The notes under the pieces were generated by a model. The model saw only the letters and a program-made list of their open reading frames with translations, was not told the origin of the DNA and ran no database searches. Shown piece after piece: positions 31,901 through 34,482 of a stretch of DNA of 64,000 nt (position 1 is its first letter; each line of letters begins with the position of its first letter). The stretch is taken from assembly GCF_016862315.1 (NCBI RefSeq), contig NZ_BOMS01000090.1, forward strand, positions 1 to 64,000, given 5' to 3'. A program made the position numbers and the translations under genes. The DNA comes from Actinoplanes palleronii. GTDB lineage: Bacteria; Actinomycetota; Actinomycetes; Mycobacteriales; Micromonosporaceae.

Positions 31901-33781
31901 CGGCTCGGCGACGACAGCCGGCAACGGTGGCGCGACGCGGCCGGACACGACACGCTGCCCGAGCCGGGCCGGTTCGCGGTCGAGCACGTCTTCGCCGACC
32001 TGACCGTCCTGCACCGGGCCGCCGAGCAGGCGCTCGTCGCGTCCGGTGCGGCGATCGACGAGAACGTCCGGACCGCGATCCGCAACGGCATCACCACCTC
32101 GACGGTCAAGGCCGGCCTGGCGATCATGTCGGACGGCCGGTTCCTGCTGCCGCTGCCGGCGGCGCTGGGCCGCGACCTGATCCTCGACGCGCGGTTGTTG
32201 TCCGGGCCCCGGTTCGCCGGCGCGGACGCCGACATCGACCTCGAGGGCTCGGCCGGGACGCTGCGCAGCGACACGGTCGAGCGCACCGCCGGCCACCGGT
32301 TCGGCATCCGCACCCAGATGCCGATCATCGCCGGCGGCGTGAACCACCCGCACGGCGCGAAGGCGGTCGGCCCGGACGACCTGCAGGCGCGGCACCCGTT
32401 CGGCGCGGTGAACGACCGCAACCACCTGGAACAGCCGCTCTACGCGACCACACCGGACCGGATGCGCAAGGGCGTGGCGACCCGCCGCGACGACGGTGAC
32501 CCGGTGGCGGACCTGCCGGTCGAGGACCAGGACACCGACGACCCGGTCACCCGCGGGCTGTCATATGGGGTCGCGTTCCGGTTCATCGCGCGCTCGCACT
32601 CCACCAGTGGCGGGCAGCCCCGGCACCAGGCCGGGATCGAGCTGACCGTGGACGACGCGGTGTCGGTGCGGATGGACGACGCGTCCGCCCTGGCCCGGAC
32701 CGGGGAGGCGCTGCCGCCGGCGCTGCGGGAGGCCGCGATCGCCGTCGCCGAGCAGGGCACCGCCTGGACCGCCGCGATCCGGCGGCGGGCCGGGCTGGCC
32801 GCCCAGCCTGCGCCGGACCCGGTCGCGCTCGCCGAGGCCGACACCGCGATCACCACCGCCGAGACGGCGTGGTGGGACGCGCGCGCCACCCACGACCGCG
32901 AGCTGGCCGCGGTCCACACCCCACAACCCGCGCCACTGCCCCCGGCCGCCCCGCCAATCCCGCCGCCGGACGCACCGGTGGTCCTGCCCGTGGTCCTGCC
33001 GCCGGACGTGCCGGTGGTCCTGCCCGTGGTCCTGCCCGTGGTCCTGCCACCGGACGTGCCGGTGGTCCTGCCCCGGGCCGAGCCGCCGGTGCCGTCGGCG
33101 ACGCCGCCGCTCGCGCCGCCCTTCGTGCCGGGAGCCCGGACGTTCGTGCCGAATTCCCTGGCGCCGGTGCCGGAGGAACCAGAAACCCCGGCGCCTGAGC
33201 CGATCACGCCTCCCATCCCGCCGCTTGAGGCGGTCGCGCCTGCCAGCACGCCGGAGATTCCAGAAATGCCGGAATCGCCGGAAACCGACCGCTGGGCGAC
33301 CCCGGACGGCACGGTCGTGCGTACCGGCCCCGGCACCTACACCGCGAACGGCACCCCGCAACTCCCCGGCCCGGCAGCCACACCCGCACCGCCCCACCTC
33401 GCCCGGGTCTTCGACTCGTGGGACACGACCGGCGGCGGTCAGTTCACCCCCGACCACCCGCTCCTCTCCGCCGGTGACGAGATGTCCCGCGCGCTCGCCT
33501 ACCTCGACGCCGGCACCCCCGTGCTCACCACCGGCACCGAAGAGCTCGACGTCTACGACACGGAAGCCGGCCCCGTGGTCCCGCTGACCTACCGCACCGA
33601 CGGCCGGTGGATCTGGACCGACGCGGCCGCCTACTACCTGCGCACCTACGCTCTGAGCCCGGACGAACGACTGCTCGCCGACCTGCGAGCCCGCGACTAT
33701 CACCACCCGCCGGTCGACCCGGCCGCCGCGCGGCGTGCGCTGGCCCAGCTGATCGGTGACCCCCAGGAGGACAGCCCATGA
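4997..33781 (+). CDS. giant 9594-aa multi-module effector/toxin with WXG100-like head
   Basis: A single uninterrupted frame from GTG 4997 to TGA 33781. Residues 1-300 match the WXG100-like N-terminal domain of CpnT-type toxins (start MPDFHIPHDPEWQWVYDLIL) and include hydrophobic, Gly-rich segments. Residues about 314-898 form a Gly/Thr- then Pro/Thr-rich linker. Residues about 930-7390 hold three modules with DxD glycosyltransferase-like, OTU-like (modules 2 and 3), NLS-like, GT-B-like, papain-fold toxin and amidoligase-like segments, plus three HExxH metalloprotease domains. An Ala/Pro-rich linker (about 7410-7545) leads into about 2000 aa of unassigned, probably beta-rich sequence with a coiled coil near 8595-8690. 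The last 125 aa resemble the next gene's product. Type VII export and attack on other cells are inferred from architecture. The ribosome site is weak, so translation is probably coupled to the gene upstream. Confidence 0.9.
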   Translation: MPDFHIPHDPEWQWVYDLILYGVGEEFPQADPTQLRAMGDDLYQFTNTLLGGMAATANLGNALSAHQDGQAAEAFGRFSRGITQSIPQGANISTSLGGASYQFALDSESTQYGIVIAAFTQVVEIAIALSSGFGAPAVPGLIKIGQEIVKTLIEMLSTRLRQVLQHLVWEAVQEGLEELWQSAAGQIVQMAEGHRHGFDYKDLGMSFAGGAFIGGGVAGMHMIGGKFFPKFTKNVFGGEVLSGGAETLFEGLFNTIVGGGGFNPGATFTSSIIGGMAHNGAYEIGQAIGPGTGGAHGDLPPSTLKSAVGSGGNTPPALTTGVAPPTTGTGSHADTGAPAPAPGSTGTGGTGTGTGGTGTDTGAGTGAGTGAGASGTGTGSTGTGTSGTGTGASGTGGTGTGTGASGTGGTGAGTGGTGTGTDGTDTGSGTGTSGTGTGGTGTGTSGTGTGSTGTDTGGTGTGTGGTGAGTGGTGTGTDGTGTSGTGTGTGTGTGGTGTGSVGGTSGDSASAGGNAPSTNPAGGNSPGSSSSGTGQDGNSATGNASSDQTVTGNNGGTNSSGGNTSTDAANSGSAGSNIGNGTTTVGNGTTGQPDISHSGGTTIGTGQPNTGNQNTGITGNSNTGTVNTGTGNTGSVGNQPSGTNPATGTSETTPTRGNPGTTVTPPPATAPQTSTVVNAPPIASATASPAPTGGLPGFDTPAPASATTNPATDTPTGPAATSTSVPASSTTTGPATGSTNTTSPTTTSPTGPAPANTPSPGTNQTSTTTPSTTGQATANQATPAPTRANPATTPTQATPQRPTTPPPPPTEIGLVTPIDSPVAPPTPEITAPAPQVELQATPEVTPTAPQAEVQATPPTPEAPAPPATPIAATPTPAPALDDDVDLDLPPSSSAPSSLRLKSDAPKIATAPIARTNQAYDQRATPADDVLAREDYGTYFQQLNSSLDAGKPLAYVVNTILPVRDVSKIPAMIWSVVTGLQDPAGATGRVGFVFGVNTKASADESESQLAGIDDAITELRDSDAMRPFADYPIAFVASTFEDKFPAGTMRNEVLNSPATLDLLAGFLEAGHHPYVSVQDSDASSRLVSPAGPHVFDHFETLLAPADQQVQNYLDTLAPQSPTGSDVDMAVDETAAQPDPPFRPLMMAGGYRPDDLQAQLDAALGDSDVDEDVAEELNKLAENPAKITAAIDKVRADMVARQAQAKVHPLLPYAPEPNLFLDGLAVMVDTELQFGPKGAEFDHLAKQLTTFAAGELHQSFATAHAEAEVDLPVPDSTESTTVDVPMAQDQTEIHESVAVHGGSTTLPIRGPAFVVDFVDGAVSTDLLRLARGLLHSSALPQSHAAPAHPVDRFFDSKPAKAGTSFADVATRAGLRGAPAADGYYQTSEPLRPIRHDDTEADSTDPDVSKKDKKDLGKNKANKISGALAQPVAPWAGEESETPFGDVTFGIDPQHKARAAYESIAGNPAGRDERMQRYRDNELDAESKTDEMDTDTAQDTVVDLTDQLDDVALGSKRRREETGSPEPDAAPPPAKRREVLPPAESSAPGKTPGPATEPENVKNTGHLLGDAAQPESAWASRAADVKPARISTERFDPGTGGRRNGPTPTGGMAPDNLTIDKHGPGWLDGALTHIASDVRRVQADDGAWVQEHTVRLEIGAFDPSVRSAQQGAPDGSTPSSPADVAAVREAAARAVDEHLNGKYQLPNGDQLHVRVEFVDPPAPGGSHPADAQPHASVWVHNGTDDARQFHWPVDAVTSGESGVFAHEVLHFLGAADTYHDREMLFRRPPAGPDARVPTALTDNPHDTGPGLMGRAARGPAPVLTPGDLNRIHQATQSAVRVPEAPVNGPTDSPAAREQEPTTAAPAEQEQEPTPDAPTARTPEVDNDLDRPPSSAAPSSSRPETEKAQQTDAQQTVVRDLLSDPQRLPGITVMIDEAMNFGHQTAGISLIESLRKLGYDRDVTVVASPGVWTKVDKLLPPGTPGITRVTQDEFLASPANPYSDQRTPGAPNRLVLVGASDTIDTSNADSFLNYMGADQAVVFQPYAWKNGSRLAFSRTGPGATATVTDLSQGTIPADAIFNTDMPALDTATATATIRTAHGDSNLGDALVTVATAALDDTIDVMPVYGLHRLDKELRPGAGMALAHGVHAAGLGRPAVILEISESDVDFSPPRDANPVPSWLTTVDLRAGEPLTLDGLNPGDVVVVRTGPLRKDVFQTAYQLGSLPAVLDGANTANLVQLLDRPYFSPRPEDTGFPDSGDPADAGQITALTAVADAIRVDSAWSTALKAEQKGPYQNIATIATATSVLTSRSQAVVDYPGEEDFLLGDEFDRLRDALPSRLDEVVAIFGGSPEAVAAAQPVTGMTQKQKMAALERQIPVTEEQIQQLHALLDDERANLVNQVRDRYQHHSTDPSPESVTAIATAINDLHTSDSALKQYFDRVAASARDPRRDQVLQGLSHFAANQPGTTVGSQSATSPHTEAEDRLRDTDYPFLLDVNPLRDQGGELTTNCYVAAIATDMSLASGGIDRFQAGGAVASPSEFLANYAGRPLDTVRDLDQVRDILTAAGPGARGIVTVQRMDGTGHAFNVVHDHNGVVFLDGQAGHFAALDPAYPRISLVSTGNREFPSAGLETPAVPGPLVGTLSGGVPDFGKTFDGTSMGVEIELSGVSTSLDRGSTRAFGYVASTGDTPLVMITKDMSTGDHPSRSNWKTHTLELVTYPVEVSSADGVQLRKQAVLTLLDHLDTHLATGGGPLTSADLGNGLQLVVTNKNHEITSGSLDTDRPGTKIAMPVSMQQVTVGIRASDVTTSDDPVAVAVRQAPWYDDSHTGTAQSMLATAPPPAGVDVEQVTGAYTYVMSVIGFVAQLVNDNKMSIGDYYPADSTSTSLTDPKIKNAWAVLPRTKPIKMVHWLPAAEKAATLKLIRETPPPADANAEAWRAARAYIVSQQGDVAGHGIDDAIIGGEPAVLFEHRTITPDVAAFVPSRPEQVVVITDLASTFGDNRKTAVARAGTEVSSPQNATDFANWMRTKVSEARARTASDAALIAQSAVNQKMTWLAENRPQTWQAMLAELAPTTRPAPAPTAGPRTAGQRPDIVATPVTADEIATLRDTTAPRTANTTSFDVVELTPTRTGVPDLVASSYREAGLPVPETSRPVINLGRVDGPVAYDHRLLSTDNGRTVQDFTVRVHLDPRDTTATAQLDQTRQRAIDAVNAAYNQGFQIGDDQFHVTVEFTDDAGSAHTSIALHGDTTPATTQTVWTTASSDLDLAHEIGHYLGLADENIDNIRVFNRDDTARHATDDSLMATTAASDDPQILQRHLDRIAAAEEGAIGTTSTPDGTMGTRPAPVPHTNPAFAQLTATPATPVTRAGYLAAVDRSLDEARPLAFVVNAALPVTDLDDVPAMIEQVLAGQQGFADRVAFVFDVNVRASGARAKREAKAEVEAAIATLLADPRIRDLPQPVAFVASVFGTAKFPAGTMRNDALHSPATRALLAAYHEDGHHPYVSVQDFDLSSRLVSPTGPHVFNHFDDLLAPLDAPADPDTMDTGEPEPPEPPFRPLMFAGGYRPDDLAAQITAAGAQPNPAADLGALGQPAHVTRVSGKIHADMAARDAQAKVHPLLPYSPEPNLFVDGLVVMADPGLSFGPNGAEFDQLAKELNTFAAGELEERATGRHDEAPADEQVPPSTAPTDVEDVILPQDKAEILASVAVHAGNYTLPGRGPAFVVDFAGGAVSTDLLRLARGVLKNGRLPQDHAPGAAPIDRFFDGKDEKAGVSFKAVADTAGTGDYQTSEPLRPFRPGGTRPGVAADDRANLGDDPVNTPSRALAQPMAGPFAGITYGIAEEHRIRAAYESIAGRPAAQDQRWWRYVENEVVGFVRDDVTPPPAHSLYHAVTDGSDAAAKALRDNALGAFAHGPARPQVTANAAADGTGLPHLAHALGGDGYGAHGHAPRYLATALGRPIEVRHVRDGSLTGDMETFTPFGPATGALPIVVHRHESGWFSTTAIAPGPLLAAESDVAELADRLERSTAISKRGRDQRSASPETGPPAKRHEPADVEMELVSGPAATGDAQYTAIRDLLGDQRQMPDITVLIDEALNFGHQTAGLTLIESLRKLGHHRTIDVVASPNVWAKLDTLLPLGTPGVNRIIEAKFDPDHPYVDRRQNQHRLVLVGAADTLDAASGKAFLDYLGADRAIVFKPYAWQSTHRLAFSRTGPSDDVTTVDLDTVISPDAIYTTDVPVPDATTAEATIRAAIGTGPRADGLVTIAKAALADEIDVMPVYGLHRLDDELRPAAGLTLAHGVHAAALDRPAVILEISDSRVDYAPATDNPSWLTTVDLNAGEQVDLTGLGAGDVVVVRTGGLPQDVFRTAYQLGSLPAVLEGANTANLVQLINRPYFSPRPTTSAEATRFPHSGDPDADAAPISTLGDVTEAIQAGTDWSVEVKEDQTGPFGTIGRITTATSVLTSRLQAMTADPREAHLTQEDFERLRDALPGSIKIDAPQILGYTAVVADAVAHKKNDYRQFEAGELRRIPITPAMIQQLQARLDTERATAVREATTKYQDHSNVPDDAAVATIATAITDLRNPDSALKQYFDRVATAARDPQRDQVLQGLSHFAVNQLGITAPLGSQPAVSSHTEAEDRLRDTDYPFLLDVNPLREQGGDLSTNCYVAAIATDMSLATGGIDRFQAGGAVASPSQYLANYAGRPLDTVRDLDQVRDILTAAGPGARGIITVQRMDGTGHAFNVVHDHNGVVFLDGQSGHFATLDPSYARISLVSTGDQEFPSAGLETPAIPAPLVSGGVPDFGKTFDGTSMGVEIELSGVSSALESGSARAFGYVASTDDGTPLVMITKDMSTGTVPGRPKWTTHTLELVTYPVEVSSDAGVELRKQAVLTLLDHLDTHLTAGGGALTSTDLGNNLQLVVTNKNHEITSDRPGTKISMPVSMQQVTVGIRASDVTTSDDPVAVAVRTAPWYDTTHLDRAGRELTTAAPGLDVAQVAGAYTYVMSVVGFVAKLADDYGVPLGDYVPPGGARTHLTDPKVKNAWAVLPRTKPINVVSWLSGPERIAALKLIRETPPPAANAEAWKAARAYIVSQQGDVAGHGIDDAMIDNGHAVLFEHRTVTPDVAAFVPSRPLPTVVITDPAAAFGDNRRAAVQRATAEVSSPANATAFADVMRTKVSEARAKTASDAALIAQSTANQKMQWLAENRPQTWQAMLAELAPQTRPAPASTTTGPRTAGQRPETVATPVSADEIATLRDTTAPRTANTTSFDVVELTPTRTGVPDLVADSYREAGLPVPETSRPVINLGRIDGPVAYDHRLLSTDDGRTVQDFTVRVHLDPRDTTATAQLDQTRQRAIDAVNAAYNQGFQIGDDQFHVTVEFTDDAGSAHTSIALHGDTTPATTQTVWTTASSDLDLAHEIGHYLGLADENIDNIRVFNRDDTARHATDDSLMATTTASDDPQILQRHLDRIAAAEEGAIGTTSTPDGTLGTRPAPRPHTNNAAFAQLTATPATPVTRTGYLAAVDRSLDEARPLAFVVNAILPASDIGQIPAMIQQVLAGQQGFADRVGFVFNLNVKATDPDARRAAFTATENAITALRNNPRIRDLPQPVAFVASTFGTKDFEPGKMRNLILQHPATRTLLAAYHRDGHHPYVAVQDFDLSSRLVSPTGPHVFNHFENLLAPLNASDTPATPATPADPDAMDTGDPETPETPETPETPEPPFRPLMFAGGYRPDDLAAQITAAGTQPNPNPNLVQLGQPGRVTQVSNKIRADMAARDGQAKVHPLLPYSPEPNLFVDGLVVMADPTLSFGLKGAEFTNLAKELNTFAAGELAERFTGSYQAAPATTAVPPSTTPTDVEDAFATQDRTEILASVAVHAGNYTLPGRGPAFVVDFAGGAVSTDLLRLARGVLETGKLPQDHAPAHHPGTRFYESKPSRKGTSFKDVAGTAGTGDYQTSEPLRPTRRGVTRPDVAPDYQAHLGNQPVNTPSQAIAQPMDGTFAGITYGIAEEHRVRAAYESIAGRPDAHDQRWWRYVENEVIGFVRDDNTPPPAHSLYHAVTSGSGMDPKALRDRTLAAFGDPAFRTAVTANAVAAGTSPQHLANALAGTGYGANGHAARFLATALGRPIEVRHVRDGSLINRTETFAPFGAATGRPAIVVHRQKSGWFSTTAIAPGPLLAAESDVAELADRLERSTAISKRTRDQRSPSPETEARPAKRREPADAEMELVSGPAATGDAQYTAIRDLLGDPQQLPGVTVLIDEALNFGHQTAGVTLIESLRKLGYDRDITVVASPNVWAKLDTLLPADMDGINRVTQAKFDPERTYTDARQNQNRLVLIGAADTLDEDGGENLLDYLGADQAIVFKPYAWQSTHRLAFSRTGPGEDVTTVDLDEVISADAIFNTDVPAPDAATVEATIHAALDPSPRADGLVTIAKAALADEIDVMPVYGLHRLDDELRPSAGQTLAHGVHEAALGRPAVILEISDSRVDYAPATDNPPWLTTVDLNAGEQVDLTGLSAGDVVVVRTGGLPQDVFRTVYQLGSLPAVLEGANTANLVQLINRPYFSPRPTTSAEATRFPRSGDPAADAAPISTLGDVTTAIQAGTDWSVAVKEDEDDGPFGAIGRIATATSVLKSRARVITDPAEAHLTQEDFDRLRRALPDSIEDDAPQILGDTAVVAAALAHQPADGTQFMAGQRRRIPLDQQMIEQWQALLDNRRAAMVAEASEKYRDHSNAPSDTAITTIATAITDLRNPDSALKQYFDRVATAAHDPQRDQVLQGLSHFAASRPGATLGSQNAAPAHTDDQDRLRDTDYPFLLDVNPLREQGGDLSTNCYVAAIATDMSLATGGIDRFQAGGAVASPSQYLSNYAGRPLDTVRDLDQVRDILTTAGPGARGIVTVQRHDGSGHAFNVVHDHNGVVFLDGQAGHFATLDPSYARISLVSTGDQKFPAAGLDVPATPAPLTELVSGGVPDFGKTFEGTSVGVEIELSGVSTALDGGSARAFAYVASSDGTPLVMITKDMSTGDHPSRKNWKTHTLELVTYPVEVAAEAGVELRKQAVLTLLDHLETHLATGGSRPLTSTGLGNGLQLVVTNKNHEIGSGAADGEPASTKIAMPVTMQQVTVGIRATDVATSAEPAAAAVRNAPWYNKDHATWARDELHTAAPGLDVDRVAGAYTYVMSVIDFVAKQVDDHSIAIGDYVPAGGPSITTLTDPKVKNAWVVLPRTKPITMVGLLPDPERIEALRLIRETPPPTVNPAAWQAARAYIVTQKNDIAGHGIDDAVIGGESAVLFEHRTITSDVATYVPSRPEQVVVIADPAATFGDNRREAVARAGREVSSPANATDFADWMRTQVAEHRVNAPADKLIAQSAVNQKMTWLAAHRPQIWQAMLTELTPTTAPATIPQDEPAAPLASPPALAATDVPVAETDAPVAATDAPVAETDAPVAATDAPVLERDAPVIEREQHVAPAEPEAPLAPPAEPEQPEPPAEPPAEPEPLVPPVAPEPEPQEPPVPPAAPEPEPQDPPADDEIVAPAAPVADDAPPPSEADTLRAALPGYLTRNESLGMAEQIRATQDADIAAQVRALAPTITAATLAELRDDVRNGLGQFVGAPRPYPTMVNGRPAELRVTATLDFTGLTLDPPAPGDEDTERTLAGETRAAYTNRIKVAQDHHIEGRVGIGVMPPAVFGAGLSVPTAPNTSQSNTQTAAFRTTTEVVAGGQTKITVPVTLTATLVDADGRIIGTGPVTADGSVGLSVATALTEPPALPARADDAPDLAGEPPKRFGVEQATARTAAADGTYFEQVETLLGELGLGDVTRIGAPGRTVLQQMFSDTGLAGNLSRSVAYDTTDPHKGWVTSDPLLRAPKGWRRLFPGKDRAIQYRTVARQVQVVDEIDEAEHHDDSRMDVTGTAGTSAERQWGGYVMAGVGADAAPIAFVVGPKVGVTRRGAHKQEIAERVSTTKRVTAKGPAVRYQTVYELQVRVIGHPPRFLAGRLDALQWTTRDRAHHTPLYPDDTGWQGRTGTNRTHFGPAQLEQGTSFGGAIVNDLSGGDKVYDSLLQVLRNVPGNKGLRVDEDTFLKQFGDPTLARGLTAGVQAILSRDSAARTKLSNRQLRYLLDRIVGPGLELPLIKQGKLHDYTTVVTVRGTLDGLSDGELADRGTIETDAKRKIVAGAGGGKDTSTTLDVGVDATVMGPVGTAGGALFGGPRVSHTWVKGNDIGVERRAAVDSRTGPALTEDGDVGTVPMREFAGTLQVTAQTRSSVRLNANARRLSLGTPGRHLPDVVAAGGTAPTTFPLKLRFLVPEHRVSTTAPPAAPVVAPANQAPIVDPAPLNEITGGYPNDLDGARIESFVGLEHLQEAVRETLVDAAQDPIFRFPDGRISAAIGEVLSPERLTGHPEVFSKPVTLANLTHSRRAADAIGDAKVRLRPTNPRILAPAEYEKARQGRSGGTSSRSRHGWAVDASVSAGAFAAISGPATDRGDHTSEGSARLAASLTPWQRTWGKVTEKVLAGRAKLRTDPGPQRRVLVQVDVEAEIVAEARHASNLDLFGLGRPTTGRAGQQFTMPDAVLIWLTEDQVHRMRAADLARDGETADRALRQQHLQETEAQQHDERTQRQRQLAEHATQLAALGAGPARDALLQRQATQVQDLTQRQVQRRTTLLARQQGEQAAAQQHHAGRVAALAGLAPAAVPVTPPARQLPPVGLTGAGTVSYGIGGVASTIDLSDQIAPLRRRLATELGEPIANALLPDSPGAQPHDNVRALQSFLADAHHHAGSAANGGQSLPLRLEGRWKGHTYHATLSAAFVTEPTFDRIEHVDELSVTDRATSTLATTNSRGRTLASVALTVVGQGAGTHQPTGAELTQTTGTGPGTMAGGGGVQASAALGTKNTKSTASITRDQKQSLSVSGPIATYRGSLRVDLTVTGAGLPADGVAVSDTRVVDVHQHPGASRPAGPLGVAHRVRRVRPNRLGDDSRQRWRDAAGHDTLPEPGRFAVEHVFADLTVLHRAAEQALVASGAAIDENVRTAIRNGITTSTVKAGLAIMSDGRFLLPLPAALGRDLILDARLLSGPRFAGADADIDLEGSAGTLRSDTVERTAGHRFGIRTQMPIIAGGVNHPHGAKAVGPDDLQARHPFGAVNDRNHLEQPLYATTPDRMRKGVATRRDDGDPVADLPVEDQDTDDPVTRGLSYGVAFRFIARSHSTSGGQPRHQAGIELTVDDAVSVRMDDASALARTGEALPPALREAAIAVAEQGTAWTAAIRRRAGLAAQPAPDPVALAEADTAITTAETAWWDARATHDRELAAVHTPQPAPLPPAAPPIPPPDAPVVLPVVLPPDVPVVLPVVLPVVLPPDVPVVLPRAEPPVPSATPPLAPPFVPGARTFVPNSLAPVPEEPETPAPEPITPPIPPLEAVAPASTPEIPEMPESPETDRWATPDGTVVRTGPGTYTANGTPQLPGPAATPAPPHLARVFDSWDTTGGGQFTPDHPLLSAGDEMSRALAYLDAGTPVLTTGTEELDVYDTEAGPVVPLTYRTDGRWIWTDAAAYYLRTYALSPDERLLADLRARDYHHPPVDPAAARRALAQLIGDPQEDSP
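5936..7690 (+). other. mucin-like Gly/Thr/Ser/Asn/Pro linker in the giant protein
   Basis: Residues about 314-508 are almost pure Gly-Thr with some Ser, Ala and Asp (GTGTGGTGT-type). Residues 508-682 are rich in Asn, Ser, Gly and Thr, and residues 682-898 are Pro/Thr/Ala-rich. The region has no predicted fold and separates the export head from the effector modules. Such Thr/Ser/Pro tracts are typical of O-glycosylated stalks, and a GT60-type glycosyltransferase gene ends the same operon. Confidence 0.85.
10250..10500 (+). other. metalloprotease domain 1 core (HEVLHFLGAAD)
   Basis: The H-E-x-x-H-x-x-G-x-x-D zincin motif begins at residue 1763. The domain starts near 9820, with a conserved VRLEIG strand and the helix AARAVDEHLNG. 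It lies between the NLS-like segment and the GT-B-like segment. Zinc binding by the two His and the downstream Asp is expected for this metzincin-like motif. Confidence 0.8.
12459..12858 (+). other. papain-fold toxin (Tox-PL) domain 1
   Basis: Cys2508 in TNCYVAAIATD, His2582 in GHAFNVVHD and Asp2597-Gly-Gln2599 in VFLDGQAG match the Cys-His-Asp arrangement of Tox-PL papain-fold toxins, several of which are glutamine deamidases. All catalytic positions are intact. Confidence 0.85.
14285..14960 (+). other. metalloprotease domain 2
   Basis: HEIGHYLGLADE starts at residue 3268, giving the HExxHxxGxxDE zincin signature. The domain starts with VVELTPTRTG-like sequence and includes the conserved strand VRVHLDPRD. 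Nucleotides 14528-14877 are identical to 20972-21321 in domain 3. Confidence 0.85.
14528..14877 (+). repeat. 350-nt segment identical to 20972-21321
   Basis: Reading both copies base by base shows no difference over 350 nt spanning the metalloprotease cores of modules 2 and 3. The flanking bases and the rest of the modules differ at many positions. Confidence 0.88.
18929..19328 (+). other. papain-fold toxin (Tox-PL) domain 2
   Basis: Cys4665 lies in STNCYVAAIATD, with the downstream GHAFNVVHD and LDGQSGHF motifs retained. It is nearly the same sequence as domains 1 and 3, with all expected catalytic residues present. Confidence 0.85.
20735..21420 (+). other. metalloprotease domain 3
   Basis: HEIGHYLGLADE starts at residue 5416, 2148 residues after the equivalent His in domain 2. 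The core of this domain is identical to domain 2 even at synonymous positions. Confidence 0.85.
20972..21321 (+). repeat. 350-nt segment identical to 14528-14877
   Basis: This is the second copy of the identical metalloprotease-core segment. The first mismatch on each side is a single base (C for G). Confidence 0.88.
25427..25830 (+). other. papain-fold toxin (Tox-PL) domain 3
   Basis: Cys6831 (STNCYVAAIATD), GHAFNVVHD and LDGQAGHF are all present. The spacing from the domain 2 Cys is 2166 residues, against 2157 between domains 1 and 2. Confidence 0.85.
27260..27343 (+). repeat. 4 x 21-nt coding repeat (VAETDAP/VAATDAP)
   Basis: Two copies of a 42-nt unit, each made of two 21-nt half units, encode alternating V-A-E-T-D-A-P and V-A-A-T-D-A-P. 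They open an Ala/Pro/Glu-rich linker that joins module 3 to the C-terminal part of the giant protein. Confidence 0.9.
27630..33781 (+). other. unassigned C-terminal half-domain of the giant protein
   Basis: Residues about 7545-9594 show no catalytic motif I recognise. Alternating polar and hydrophobic stretches with many Thr, Val and Gly suggest extended beta structure, in several diverged blocks. A Gln/Arg-rich coiled coil lies near residues 8595-8690 (HLQETEAQQHDERTQRQRQ region). A Pro-Val-Leu repeat (PPDVPVVLP) occurs at 32965-33075. The final 125 residues contain the motif TDGRWIWTD shared with the next gene. A translocation, receptor-binding or surface-anchor role is possible but unproven. 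Confidence 0.6.
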
Positions 33782-34482
33782 CCTACGTGTTCGCCCCGTC
33801 CCCACCGGGCGCCCCCGCGTTCGGCGCACCCGGCGCACCGGTCCTCGACCTGGTCGGCCGTTCGTCGGTGCTCGACGACGCGGACCGGGCCGCGGTCACC
33901 GCCGTCGCCGCGCTCCCGGGCGCGATCGCACTCTGGCGCTCCTGGCAGCTCGACGGACCGACCCGCGTCTACGTGCTGGCCACCACCGGAAAACCCCCCG
34001 CGTTCCCGGCACACTGCTACACGCCCGGCGACGACCTTTCACCGTACGTCCGGGCAGCCCGCCGCTCGTCCGCGCTGCTCTGGACCGCCGCCGACGCCCC
34101 GCCGCTGCGCCTGGCCCAGGTTTTCGACGCCGACGGCGGTTTCGCCCCGGACCACGAACGACTCGACGGCCCCGGCCGTGACCACGTGCTCGCCTACCTG
34201 ACCGCGGGCGCCGCCGTGCTCGGCACCACCGACCGCGGCACCGACGTCGTCGACCCGGAACGCGGCGCGGTCGTCCCGCTCGACCTGCGTACCGATGGGC
34301 GGTGGATCTGGCCCGACATGGTCACCTACTACCTGCGCGAGCACGGCCTGGCCCCGGAGCCGGACCTGCTCGCCGCCATCCGCGCGGCCGCCGCGCCACC
34401 GGCCGTCGACCCGGTCGGCGAGCACCGCGCGCTCGCCGCGCTGTTCCAGTCGGGCGCGCTGTCACCGGCCGGGAGCGCCTGA
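33778..34482 (+). CDS. protein sharing the giant's C-terminal domain, 234 aa
   Basis: The C-terminal half (from about residue 115, QVFDADGGFAPDHERL) aligns with the last 125 residues of the giant protein: both have VFD...G.F.PDH, a central ALAYL/VLAYL helix, VVPL..RTDGRWIW and a YYLR helix. The N-terminal half looks like a diverged alpha/beta domain with a second VLATT strand. The start ATG overlaps the giant's stop (ATGA) and has an AGGAGG ribosome site 7 nt upstream. This looks like a small cytosolic partner, possibly a chaperone or immunity-type protein that mimics or binds the giant's tail, but the sequence alone does not decide. Confidence 0.85.
   Translation: MTYVFAPSPPGAPAFGAPGAPVLDLVGRSSVLDDADRAAVTAVAALPGAIALWRSWQLDGPTRVYVLATTGKPPAFPAHCYTPGDDLSPYVRAARRSSALLWTAADAPPLRLAQVFDADGGFAPDHERLDGPGRDHVLAYLTAGAAVLGTTDRGTDVVDPERGAVVPLDLRTDGRWIWPDMVTYYLREHGLAPEPDLLAAIRAAAAPPAVDPVGEHRALAALFQSGALSPAGSA

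Noticed and set aside
4997..33781. Giant gene as a nonribosomal peptide or polyketide synthase
   Set aside because: No condensation, adenylation, ketosynthase, acyltransferase or carrier-protein motifs are present. The repeated segments carry protease, Tox-PL and glycosyltransferase-like motifs instead.
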